Under the pieces are notes generated by a model that was not told where the DNA came from, ran no database searches, and saw only the letters and a program-made list of their open reading frames with translations. 49,891 nucleotides of DNA. Source: Candidatus Andersenbacteria bacterium RIFCSPHIGHO2_02_FULL_46_16. GTDB taxonomy: Bacteria > Patescibacteriota > Andersenbacteria > UBA10190. The stretch is taken from positions 1 through 49,891 of the forward strand of contig MHHQ01000007.1 of NCBI GenBank assembly GCA_001817065.1. Reading direction: 5' to 3'. Made by a program: the position numbers and the translations under genes. Below, one piece after another: positions 34,407 to 42,977 of this stretch; within the stretch, counting starts at the first letter, position 1; each line of letters begins with the position of its first letter.

Positions 34407-35147
34407 ATGGCAGTATATTTGTCGGTTGTGATACCGGCTTACAACGAAGATAAGAGGTTACTGGCTACCCTTAAAGCGGTAATAAAATATTTACAAGCCC
34501 AACCTTATAGCTGGGAAGTGGCGATTGTGGATGACGGTTCAAAGGATAAAACGGCCGACTTGGTAAGAGCGGCCGTGGTGCATGAGTCTAGGGTGCGACT
34601 ATTGCAGTACGGGGAGAATCGAGGTAAGGGCTACGCGGTGCGGTATGGCATGACACACGTGTCTGGCGAGGTCAGGCTTTTTATGGATGCAGACAATTCA
34701 ACAACCATAGACCATTTTGATCTATTCAAGCCATATTTAATTATGGGATTTGATGTAGTAATTGGTTCGAGGGATGTAGCTGGAGCAGATATTGTGGTTC
34801 ATCAGGCATGGTGGAAAGAGAAGCTAGGGGATCTCGGAAATTTATGGATCAGGTTTTGGGCGGTAAAGGGGATAAAGGACACACAGGCAGGTTTTAAGAT
34901 ATTTACTAGACAGGCTAGTGAAGCGGTCTTCCCGTATCTAACGATAGATCGGTGGGGCTTCGACGTGGAGGCATTGGCAGTCGCCCGACAGAAAGGATTT
35001 AAGGTGGCGGAAAGGCCGATACGATGGGTTAACGATGTAAACAGTAAAGTTTCAACCCGGGCTTATCTGGATGTGCTGAAAGAAGTAGTCCAGGTGAGGA
35101 TGAATATATGGCGAGGCATTTACGGAAGGGATAAAGCGCAGAGTTAA
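34407..35147 (+). CDS. Family 2 glycosyltransferase, dolichyl-phosphate sugar synthase-like
   Basis: 246 residues, GT-A fold. SVVIPAYNED (start of NDP-sugar site), VDDGSKDKT, GENRGKGYAVRYGM, the metal motif FMDADNST, and the DTQAGFKIF/WGFDVEALA pattern typical of Alg5/DPM1-type enzymes that move glucose or mannose from a nucleotide sugar to a polyprenyl phosphate. No C-terminal transmembrane segments, so it is peripheral. It sits right after uppS, which makes the lipid acceptor. Confidence 0.88.
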   Translation: MAVYLSVVIPAYNEDKRLLATLKAVIKYLQAQPYSWEVAIVDDGSKDKTADLVRAAVVHESRVRLLQYGENRGKGYAVRYGMTHVSGEVRLFMDADNSTTIDHFDLFKPYLIMGFDVVIGSRDVAGADIVVHQAWWKEKLGDLGNLWIRFWAVKGIKDTQAGFKIFTRQASEAVFPYLTIDRWGFDVEALAVARQKGFKVAERPIRWVNDVNSKVSTRAYLDVLKEVVQVRMNIWRGIYGRDKAQS

Positions 35148-35246
35148 AAGTGTCCAGCAGAAGATCATAACTGAATGAAAGTTGGTGCGAAGGAATAGGT
35201 GATCGCAATAATTGGCAGATAGTGGCAGCAGTATTATGTCAGGGTG

Positions 35247-36362
35247 ATGTATCGTTTAGTAAATAACAAAATCATGAGTAGACGAGAGAATAAAAAAATA
35301 CAAAAGACAGCAACGGGCGGGCATAAAATGGTGGGAGAAATGCGTCAGGATTTGGTGACGGGGAAGTGGGTGGTGGTAGCGACCGAAAGATCGCAGAAAC
35401 CGAGCGATTTCATGATGGGACGGAAAAGGCTGCAGCGGATGGCTAAATATAAAGATAAGTGTCCCTTTTGCCAGCTGGATAAATATCCGCAGAAGCCGGA
35501 TATCGTGCGTTTGCCTGATGATAATGAGGAATGGGAAGTGCACATTTTTGGCAACAAATACCCGGCGTTTAATCCGTGTGATGAATTCAGGAGTTGGCAG
35601 CTAGGTCCTTATCGGGCGATTGAGTCGGTGGGCTATCATGAAATATTAGCCACGCGAGGGCATGATGAGGCAGATGCTTATTTAACGCAGCGACAGATGG
35701 CTTTGCAGATCGAGGCTTTGGAGCTGCGCTACAGACAGCTCCGCGAAAAACCGTCAGTGAGTTATATACAGATTATTAAGAATAGCGGGGAAGAAGCGGG
35801 AGCTTCTTTGGAGCATCCACATAATCAGATATTTACCGTGCCGGTAATTCCCAGTGATGTGCTTGATATTTTAGTGGGAGCGGAAAAATATCGGCAACAG
35901 CATAGCGAGAATGTTTTTCAGACAATAATTGACTGGGAGCGGCGAGAAGGTGCCCGAGTAATCGATGAGAATGATGATTTTGTCTTATTTTGTCCGTATG
36001 CGTCTCGGGTTGCCTATGAGATGTGGATTGTGCCAAAAAAGCATGATCCCTATTTTGAGAATATGGCGCCCAAAGAGCGTGATAACCTGGCAGAGATATT
36101 GAGAGGTGCCTTAGCTCGGTTGTATGTGAGTTTGAATGATCCGCCGTACAACTATTACATTTTATCGGCGCCATGCGATGATACGGGGTTTGTCTCAGAT
36201 CGGAAAATTTATAAGAATTTCCGGTGGCATATCCAAATACTGCCGCGTTTAAGCAAGTGGGGAGGTTTTGAAATGGGGACTGGCCTGGAAATAACGAGTG
36301 TACTACCCGAGGAAGCGGCCGTGTATCTGCGAGGTCAAAACATTGATCAACTGTTAGTTTAA
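35247..36362 (+). CDS. galT: Galactose-1-phosphate uridylyltransferase family protein
   Basis: About 371 residues. CPFC near the N-terminus is the zinc site, LEHPHNQIF contains the HxHxQ-type nucleophile, and NFRWHIQILPRLSKWGGFE is the second-domain HIT-like region. GalT exchanges UMP between UDP-glucose and galactose-1-phosphate. ADP-transferring relatives (ADP-glucose:phosphate type) share these motifs, so the nucleotide is not certain. Start is uncertain: ATG at 35247, or 35328 where MVGEMRQDLVTGKWV fits the family start better. TAA overlaps the next ATG. Confidence 0.85.
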   Translation: MYRLVNNKIMSRRENKKIQKTATGGHKMVGEMRQDLVTGKWVVVATERSQKPSDFMMGRKRLQRMAKYKDKCPFCQLDKYPQKPDIVRLPDDNEEWEVHIFGNKYPAFNPCDEFRSWQLGPYRAIESVGYHEILATRGHDEADAYLTQRQMALQIEALELRYRQLREKPSVSYIQIIKNSGEEAGASLEHPHNQIFTVPVIPSDVLDILVGAEKYRQQHSENVFQTIIDWERREGARVIDENDDFVLFCPYASRVAYEMWIVPKKHDPYFENMAPKERDNLAEILRGALARLYVSLNDPPYNYYILSAPCDDTGFVSDRKIYKNFRWHIQILPRLSKWGGFEMGTGLEITSVLPEEAAVYLRGQNIDQLLV

Positions 36363-36874
36363 TGATGAAAACATTAATTGACATCTTTCAGAGCTTACCA
36401 TCGCCTCTAGCGACTTTTTTAATTGCGATGCTGCCTGTGGGTGAACTGCGCGGGGCAATACCAGTAGCAATCCTGGTATATAAAATACCGTGGCCATTAG
36501 CTATGGTGATCGCGATTGCAGGCAACATGTTGCCGGTATATTTCTTGCTGCTGTTTTTCGAGGCGGTAACAAATTGGTTGATGCAAAGATTCCATTGGGC
36601 TAAACGGCTATTCGACTGGCTGTTTGAACGGACTAGGCGAAAATTAAATAAGCAAGTAAAAAAATATGGTTATTGGGCATTAGCAATATTTGTGGCAATT
36701 CCACTGCCGGCGACCGGTGCCTGGACGGGAGCGATGGCAGCGTTTGTGTTTGGTTTGCCGGAAAAAAAGTCTTTCCTGGCCATACTGCTTGGAGTTTGTC
36801 TGGCGGCTATTATTGTGACGCTCGTGACGATTGGTGGCAACGCTGCAGTGATGAAGTTATTTTTGATAAAGTAA
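36362..36874 (+). CDS. COG2426-type small integral membrane protein
   Basis: 170 residues with four hydrophobic segments. MLPVGELRGAIPVAI near the N-terminus and FVAIPLPATGAWTGAMAAF are the hallmarks of the family labelled putative small multidrug export protein. The function is not established. Start overlaps the galT stop by one base; tpiA begins four bases after it. Confidence 0.85.
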   Translation: MMKTLIDIFQSLPSPLATFLIAMLPVGELRGAIPVAILVYKIPWPLAMVIAIAGNMLPVYFLLLFFEAVTNWLMQRFHWAKRLFDWLFERTRRKLNKQVKKYGYWALAIFVAIPLPATGAWTGAMAAFVFGLPEKKSFLAILLGVCLAAIIVTLVTIGGNAAVMKLFLIK

Positions 36875-36878
36875 AGAT

Positions 36879-37673
36879 ATGCTCGGTAATAAAAAAAATG
36901 GATTAGTAGTGGCTAATTGGAAGATGGAGCTTTCCCACAAAGGGGAAGTTGAGGCTGCGAAAGCGATAAAAAATTTAAGTAAAGGCCACAACTGGGGAAA
37001 CACAAAGTTGGTAGTTTGTCCGTCCTATCCCTCCTTGATGGCAGTTGCGCAAGAATTGGCTAAAGTAGATGAAGTCGAAATAGGCGCTCAAAATGTGCAT
37101 TCGGAAGATAAAGGTGCGTGGACTGGAGAAGTGTCCATTAACCAAATCGCACCGTTTGTGCAGTGGTGTATTGTTGGCCATTCGGAACAACGCAAGTTAA
37201 CGGGTTTGAATGATGAGCAGGTGGCCCAGACAGCAGTCAGATTGATTCAGTATGGGATTACACCAATCGTGTGTCTAGGTGAGACCGCAGAACAGAGGGC
37301 ACAGGACAAAACGATTGAAATAGTAACCGGACAAATGAAGCAGCTGTTAGCCTTTATGACGAGAATGCTGATGGCAAAAGTAGTAGTTACCTATGAGCCG
37401 GTTTGGGCGATCAGTGCGAATAATCCGATGGACCTGCCGGATCCGGCAGATATGGCGGGTACGATGTTGCTTTTGAGAAAAATAGTATCCGCGGAATTCG
37501 GCAATGAAGCAGCCGAGCGAATGAGGGTTTTGTATGGAGGCAGTGTTAAGGAGAGTAATGTAGCGGAGTACGTTAAGGAGCCAGGGGTGAATGGTGTGTT
37601 GGTGGGAAGTGCTTCAACACAGCCGAGGCAATTAATAGAGATAGTAAATTTAGTGGATGGTTTAATCGAGTGA
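36879..37673 (+). CDS. tpiA: Triosephosphate isomerase
   Basis: 264 residues. VANWKM (catalytic Lys), GHSEQR (catalytic His; Arg normally follows Glu), YEPVWAI (catalytic Glu) and YGGSV phosphate loop. Flexible loop 6 after WAI is SANNPMDLPDP rather than GTGKTA. Converts DHAP and G3P. First gene of the glycolytic block; ends ten bases before fba. Confidence 0.96.
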   Translation: MLGNKKNGLVVANWKMELSHKGEVEAAKAIKNLSKGHNWGNTKLVVCPSYPSLMAVAQELAKVDEVEIGAQNVHSEDKGAWTGEVSINQIAPFVQWCIVGHSEQRKLTGLNDEQVAQTAVRLIQYGITPIVCLGETAEQRAQDKTIEIVTGQMKQLLAFMTRMLMAKVVVTYEPVWAISANNPMDLPDPADMAGTMLLLRKIVSAEFGNEAAERMRVLYGGSVKESNVAEYVKEPGVNGVLVGSASTQPRQLIEIVNLVDGLIE

Positions 37674-37682
37674 AAGAAGTAT

Positions 37683-38552
37683 ATGCTAGTTAAACCGCAA
37701 GATTATATAAATGACGCACTAAACAATCATTATGCATTGGGATCGTTTAATAGTGTGAACCTGGAGATGACGCAGGCGATCATAGGGGCAGCAGGAAAAA
37801 AGAAATCAGCGGTTATTGTACAAACATCTGAAGGCGCTATTGAATATGCGGGGTTGGCGGCTATATCTGGAATGATAAAAATACTGGCCGAGGAAAGTCT
37901 TATACCGGTTATAATGCATTTGGATCACGGAAAAAGCTTGGCTATCGTCCGGAAATGCATTGAGGCAGGATACGGATCAGTGATGATTGATGCTTCAAAA
38001 GAGTCATTAGCAGATAATGTAGCTATTACACGGGAAGCGGTTGAAGTAGCTCATGCGCGCGGAGTTTGGGTTGAGGCAGAATTAGGGGCAATAATGGGTA
38101 TGGAAGGGGCCATGGGTTTGCGCGGAAGGCGAACACCAAATGATTTTTTGACTAAACCTCAACAAGTAGTTGATTTTGTGGAGCAAACCGGAGTAGACGC
38201 GCTAGCCGTATCGGTCGGGACGATCCATGGTGCATTCACCGGGCAGGAATATATCAGATTTGAGCTGGTGGAGAAGATTGAAAAAATAACGCCTGACTTG
38301 CCGCTAGTCGTACATGGCGCATCTGGTATAACTAATGAACATTTGCGACGAGTGGCGAGCAGCAATGTTTGTAAGATTAATATAGATACGGAAATGAGAA
38401 TTGCTTTCACGGAGGCAGTGAAAGCCTATTTTAGTGTCAATCATGACAAGGTGGACATTAGAGATATTCTTGGGCCAGCGCGGGAAGCTATGCAACAAGT
38501 AGTGGAAATAAAGCTTGATGTGTTTGGATCCAGTGGTCTGGCCGATGTTTGA
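37683..38552 (+). CDS. fba: Fructose-bisphosphate aldolase, class II
   Basis: 289 residues. VIMHLDHGKS (zinc His and catalytic Asp), EAELGAIMG, VGTIHGAFTG, VVHGASGI and CKINIDTEMR are all typical. It cleaves fructose-1,6-bisphosphate with Zn2+. Length normal for the GatY/KbaY-like group; tagatose-bisphosphate activity cannot be excluded, but placement beside tpiA favours glycolysis. Confidence 0.95.
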   Translation: MLVKPQDYINDALNNHYALGSFNSVNLEMTQAIIGAAGKKKSAVIVQTSEGAIEYAGLAAISGMIKILAEESLIPVIMHLDHGKSLAIVRKCIEAGYGSVMIDASKESLADNVAITREAVEVAHARGVWVEAELGAIMGMEGAMGLRGRRTPNDFLTKPQQVVDFVEQTGVDALAVSVGTIHGAFTGQEYIRFELVEKIEKITPDLPLVVHGASGITNEHLRRVASSNVCKINIDTEMRIAFTEAVKAYFSVNHDKVDIRDILGPAREAMQQVVEIKLDVFGSSGLADV

Positions 38553-38580
38553 TATGTTACTCTAAAAATATTAATCGTTT

Positions 38581-39594
38581 ATGAGTAAAAACAGTAACCA
38601 ACCAAGCGCTTGGGATGTCGTGGCAATTGGTGATACGACGCAGGATGTGTTTCTGGAAATGAGTGATGCGGAAGTGAAGTGCGATAAGGAGGGGGAAAAT
38701 TGCAAAATTTTGTTTGATTTCGCGAATAAAATTGTTGTAGATAAGAAAACTGACATACCGGCCGTGGGGAATGCTGCTAATCACGCCATTGGCGTGGCTA
38801 GGTTAGGTTTGCGGGCAAGTATTTATACGGTAGTGGGCGATGATGTCCAGGGGCAGCTGGCGGCAGAGGTGTTTCGAGAAAATAATGTGGATAATAGTTA
38901 TATAGTTTTTGATAAAAAAAACGCGACTAATTTGTCGGTCGTGATAAATTTTAAGGGAGAACGAACCATTTTTGTTTATCATGAGCCGCGCGAATATCGT
39001 TTGCCCCAATTGCCGCGGACGGACTGGATTTATCTGACATCAGCATCTGGTGACGGAGTCGAAGAATTACATGCACAGGTGCTGGAATATATGAACAAGA
39101 CGCCAGGGGTGAAAATGGCATTTAATCCGGGGACTCACCAAATGCATTTAGGACGGGAGAAATTAATGAAACTGTTGAAGAAGACAGAACTTTTGTTCTT
39201 AAACCGCGAGGAGGCTGCCGATGTTTTGAACGTTGAGACGGATGATGTTAAAGAGCTGATTCATGGGTACCACCAGATCGGCGTTCGGATGATGGTGTTG
39301 ACCGATGGTCCGGATGGATCATATGCATCAGATGGCAAGATGATATGGTATGCCGATATATTTAAGGGTCCGGTTGTTGAGCGCACAGGCAGCGGTGACA
39401 GCTACGGGTCAGGTTTTCTCGGTGCGCTGATGAAGGGTAAATCCGTCCCGGAAGCTATGAATTGGGGCAATGCTAACTCTACGTCGGTGGTACAATATAT
39501 TGGAGCACGCGAAGGATTATTAGATGAAGGGGCAGTAGAGAAAATGATAGCCAGTAACCAGGCTATCCAGCCCCAAGAGTTCGCCAAGTGGTAG
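38581..39594 (+). CDS. PfkB-family carbohydrate kinase
   Basis: 337 residues, ribokinase fold. VGNAANHAIGVARLGL is the first signature; RTGSGDSYGSGFLGAL (about 263-278) is the second, with the catalytic Asp. An insertion near residues 25-50 replaces the usual sugar-lid region. It phosphorylates a sugar, sugar phosphate or nucleoside. Its place between fba and gap makes a phosphofructokinase role conceivable in a lineage where canonical PFK is often not found. Substrate not readable from sequence. Confidence 0.85.
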   Translation: MSKNSNQPSAWDVVAIGDTTQDVFLEMSDAEVKCDKEGENCKILFDFANKIVVDKKTDIPAVGNAANHAIGVARLGLRASIYTVVGDDVQGQLAAEVFRENNVDNSYIVFDKKNATNLSVVINFKGERTIFVYHEPREYRLPQLPRTDWIYLTSASGDGVEELHAQVLEYMNKTPGVKMAFNPGTHQMHLGREKLMKLLKKTELLFLNREEAADVLNVETDDVKELIHGYHQIGVRMMVLTDGPDGSYASDGKMIWYADIFKGPVVERTGSGDSYGSGFLGALMKGKSVPEAMNWGNANSTSVVQYIGAREGLLDEGAVEKMIASNQAIQPQEFAKW

Positions 39595-39637
39595 AAGTAA
39601 AAATAAGGAAGGTTATAGTTAAGTAATTTATAATAAT

Positions 39638-40651
39638 ATGGAAGAGAGTAAAAAAATAAAGCTAGCAATAAACGGGTTCGGTCGTATTGGCCGAGCAGCA
39701 TGCAAGGTGGCCTTGGAGCATGACGAGATTGAGCTGGTTGCCATAAATGATTTAGGGGAAATGGCTAACTTGGCTTATTTACTGTGCTATGATTCCGTGT
39801 ATGGTCGGTACAGTCGAGCCATTAAGGTGGAAGAGGACGGACTAGTAGTAGGCGATAAGAAGATAAAGGTATATGGCGAGGCGGAACCGAAGAAATTGCC
39901 GTGGGATAACTTGGGGGTAGACGTGGTGATTGAATCAACCGGTGTATTTAATGATAAAGCAGGAGCGGCGGGGCACATTGAAGCAGGAGCAAAAAAAGTA
40001 ATAATTTCGGCACCGACTAAAGATGAATCAATTCCTACGATTGTGCTGGGCGTGAATGATGAAGAGATGGCCGGCAACGATATAATTTCCAATGCGTCGT
40101 GCACTACTAATAGCGCAGCGCCAGTGGTGAAAGTGATTAATGAATTGTTCGGGATAAAAAAAGCCATGTTAACAACGGTGCATGCTTATACAGCAACGCA
40201 GGGTTTAGTGGATGGACCAGCCAAGAATGATTGGCGGCGAGGACGGGCGGCCGGAATAAATATAACGCCTTCTTCAACGGGGGCAGCAGTGGCGGCAACG
40301 TTAGCGTATCCGAAAATCAAGGGCAAGTTTGATGGAGTGGCACTACGTGTACCAGTTGCGGTGGTGTCGATTTCTGATTTTGTGATGTTGCTTAAAAAGA
40401 AAGTAACCGTCGAGGATATTAACGCGGCGTTTGAAGATGTGGCAGATAAAGGTGGGGATAAGGGTGTGTTGGGCGTAACTAGCGAACCGGTGGCGTCCAG
40501 TGATTTTATTGGCGATCCTCGTTCAGCCATTATTGACTTGGCGATGACGCGGGTGGTGGATGGTGATTTAGTGAAAGTAATGGCTTGGTATGATAACGAG
40601 TGGGGATATGCGAACCGACTTATTGAGCAAGTAATATTATTAGGAAAATAG
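39638..40651 (+). CDS. gap: Glyceraldehyde-3-phosphate dehydrogenase
   Basis: 337 residues. NGFGRIGRAA dinucleotide motif, SNASCTTNSAAPV with the catalytic Cys, TVHAYTATQ, and the C-terminal WYDNEWGYANRL. Oxidises G3P to 1,3-bisphosphoglycerate. VAINDLGEMANLAYLL keeps Asp after Asn, in keeping with NAD use. A TATAATAAT directly before the ATG resembles a -10 but is only three bases away. Confidence 0.97.
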   Translation: MEESKKIKLAINGFGRIGRAACKVALEHDEIELVAINDLGEMANLAYLLCYDSVYGRYSRAIKVEEDGLVVGDKKIKVYGEAEPKKLPWDNLGVDVVIESTGVFNDKAGAAGHIEAGAKKVIISAPTKDESIPTIVLGVNDEEMAGNDIISNASCTTNSAAPVVKVINELFGIKKAMLTTVHAYTATQGLVDGPAKNDWRRGRAAGINITPSSTGAAVAATLAYPKIKGKFDGVALRVPVAVVSISDFVMLLKKKVTVEDINAAFEDVADKGGDKGVLGVTSEPVASSDFIGDPRSAIIDLAMTRVVDGDLVKVMAWYDNEWGYANRLIEQVILLGK

Positions 40652-40653
40652 GT

Positions 40654-41664
40654 ATGAAATTAACTTTTTTTGACGCACAGCTAGGGGATACGGATCGATT
40701 AAAATTAGCGCTACCGGATTTTGAGGTAGAGGTAGTGGAAGGGACTTTGCAGGAGAATGTGGGTCAGGCGATGGAGGCAGACTTAGTATCAGTCTTCGTT
40801 ACATCGAGAGTACAAAAGGAAGAAATGGAAAAAATGCCACAGGTGAAAATGATTGCTACGCGCAGCACAGGTTATGATCATATTGATTTAGCGGAAGCAG
40901 CTAAACACAAGATGATTGTGGCTAATGTGCCGACCTACGGACAGAATACGGTGGCTGAGCATGCTTTTGCCTTAATATTGGCATTGTCGCGAAAAATATT
41001 TCAATCATACGAGAAGACAGAAAATATGGATTTTGATCGTGATGGCTTGGAAGGTTTTGATTTGAAGAATAAAACGTTAGGTGTTGTAGGCAGCGGCAAT
41101 ATTGGACGGCATAGTGTAATGATCGGACGCGGTTTTGGTATGAAAGTATTGGTTTATGATATAAAACCGGACGAAGAACTAGCCAAGGAAACCGGCTGTA
41201 CCTTCACTACTGATCTTGAGGAACTATTGCAGAAAAGTGATGTCATTACGTTGCATGTGCCTTATATACCTAATGTTACTCATCATCTGATAAATAAACA
41301 GAACATAACAAAAATTAAACGCGGGGGAATTCTAGTTAATACCTCGCGAGGAGCGGTGGTTGATACCGAAGCTTTACTGTGGGCGCTGGAGGATGGAATT
41401 TTGTCAGGGGCGGGCTTAGATGTTTTAGAGGAAGAAAATCCGACATTTGATCATATTGGGTTATTGTCCAAGGGTTTTCCCGCGGGGCAGGATATTGCCA
41501 CATTGTTACGCAATCATATATTAGTGGCGCGGGATGATGTAATTATTACACCACACAATGCTTTTAACAGTACGGAAGCAAAACAGCGTATATTTGATAC
41601 AACGATAGAAAATATTAAGGCATTTGCGGCGAGTAATCCGGTTAATGTGGTGGAGAAGAAATAG
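40654..41664 (+). CDS. D-2-hydroxyacid dehydrogenase, D-lactate dehydrogenase-like
   Basis: 336 residues. VVGSGNIGRHSVMIGRGFG is the NAD-binding loop; catalytic Arg in VNTSRGAVVD, Glu in VLEEENPTF, His in ITPHNAFNS. YDIKPDEE after strand 2 keeps the Asp that selects NAD. Two bases after gap, so co-translated with the enzyme whose NADH it could reoxidise by reducing pyruvate to D-lactate. Other 2-ketoacids are possible. Confidence 0.9.
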   Translation: MKLTFFDAQLGDTDRLKLALPDFEVEVVEGTLQENVGQAMEADLVSVFVTSRVQKEEMEKMPQVKMIATRSTGYDHIDLAEAAKHKMIVANVPTYGQNTVAEHAFALILALSRKIFQSYEKTENMDFDRDGLEGFDLKNKTLGVVGSGNIGRHSVMIGRGFGMKVLVYDIKPDEELAKETGCTFTTDLEELLQKSDVITLHVPYIPNVTHHLINKQNITKIKRGGILVNTSRGAVVDTEALLWALEDGILSGAGLDVLEEENPTFDHIGLLSKGFPAGQDIATLLRNHILVARDDVIITPHNAFNSTEAKQRIFDTTIENIKAFAASNPVNVVEKK

Positions 41665-41774
41665 TTGATTAGCTAGGTTAACGAAAGCCAGCAGCCTGAT
41701 AAGTCTTGGGAGCAAGGCGGATTGCAATGGATGAATATAGTATTATGAATCAGGGGATGGTGTAACATAATAAT

Positions 41775-42962
41775 ATGACAAGAAAGTTGAGGACGATGGA
41801 TGACGTGTTGTTGGACGGCAGAGAAGTGCTGGTTCGGACAGATTTTAATGTGGCAATAGGCAAGGATGGCGTGGTCAATCAAGATGAGGATTATCGTATA
41901 TCCGCGGCTATGTCAACCATCGAAGAATTGATACAACGACGGTGTAAAGTCATGTTGCTGACCCATTTAGGCCGACCTGGTGAAAAAGGCGGCAATTTTG
42001 ACCTAGGACCAATCCGGCGGAGATTAGCGGATCTGTTAGGCGAGGAAGTTAGACAAATTGATTCATTGTCAGTTACTCGGGTAAGTGCAGTTATAGCGGG
42101 GATGGAGGGTGGTACGGTAGCGCTGTTGCCAAATATTCGGGAAGATGAGCGAGAAATGAGCCGCAACAAGGGTTTAGCGGAAGAGCTAGCTAGGATGGCG
42201 GAGGTATATGTGAATGAAGCATTTAGCGTGTCGCACCGCGACCAAACTTCAGTGACGTTGGTGCCTACTTTAATACCATCTTGTGCGGGGCGGCGAACTG
42301 TAATTGAGTACGAGACGTTAAGTGGTCTAATGGATCAGCCAAGTCGGCCTTATATTGGCATAGTAAGCGGGGCAAAAGTAGAGACAAAAGTATCGATAAT
42401 TAACAGTTTGCTGAAAGTCGTCGACAAGATTTTGGTGGGAGGGATGGTTGCAAACACGTTCTTAGCGGCCAAGGGGTATTGTTCTAGCGAATTGCACCGA
42501 CCAGAAGACATTGATGAGGCGAAAAAGATTCTGTTGAAAGCAGATCAACAGCTGGTTTTGCCGGTTGATGTGGTGGTGAGCAACCAAGCAAAAAACATAC
42601 AAGCAAAGGTAGTGGATGTTAAGGAAATGTTGCAGCAGATTGATGGGGTGTGGGATTTGGGGCCGAAAACCATTGAGCTCTACTTGGAGATATGCCAAGG
42701 AGCAAAAACAGTGATGTGGAATGGGCCGGTGGGTAAGTTTGAGGATCCCGTGTATGAAAAAGGCACATATTCTTTGGCTGAAGGTTTATCAGGTTTATCG
42801 GCAAAGGTAGTAGTGGGAGGCGGAGATACGGTCCATGCTCTGGAAAAATTGAGGTTAGTTAATAAATTTGACCATGTCTCGGTAGGCGGTGGAGCGATGA
42901 TGGCACTTTTGGAGGGGAGCAGGATGCCGGGACTGGAACCGTTGTTTGTTAAGGACGAATGA
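41775..42962 (+). CDS. pgk: Phosphoglycerate kinase
   Basis: 395 residues. VLVRTDFNVAI, LTHLGRPGEK, VNEAFSVSHRDQ, SGAKVETKV (for GGAKVSDK), WNGPVGKFE and VVGGGDTVHAL. The usual LLENLRF is LLPNIRE. It makes ATP from 1,3-bisphosphoglycerate. Divergent but with the two-lobe plan and nucleotide-binding features. The 110-base gap upstream has no obvious terminator. Confidence 0.95.
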   Translation: MTRKLRTMDDVLLDGREVLVRTDFNVAIGKDGVVNQDEDYRISAAMSTIEELIQRRCKVMLLTHLGRPGEKGGNFDLGPIRRRLADLLGEEVRQIDSLSVTRVSAVIAGMEGGTVALLPNIREDEREMSRNKGLAEELARMAEVYVNEAFSVSHRDQTSVTLVPTLIPSCAGRRTVIEYETLSGLMDQPSRPYIGIVSGAKVETKVSIINSLLKVVDKILVGGMVANTFLAAKGYCSSELHRPEDIDEAKKILLKADQQLVLPVDVVVSNQAKNIQAKVVDVKEMLQQIDGVWDLGPKTIELYLEICQGAKTVMWNGPVGKFEDPVYEKGTYSLAEGLSGLSAKVVVGGGDTVHALEKLRLVNKFDHVSVGGGAMMALLEGSRMPGLEPLFVKDE

Positions 42963-42977
42963 AGTGAGTTTTACGGG

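Noticed and set aside
39629-39634. TATAAT before gap as a promoter
   Set aside because: Only three bases from the ATG, so transcription would start inside the gene; AT-rich chance match likelier.
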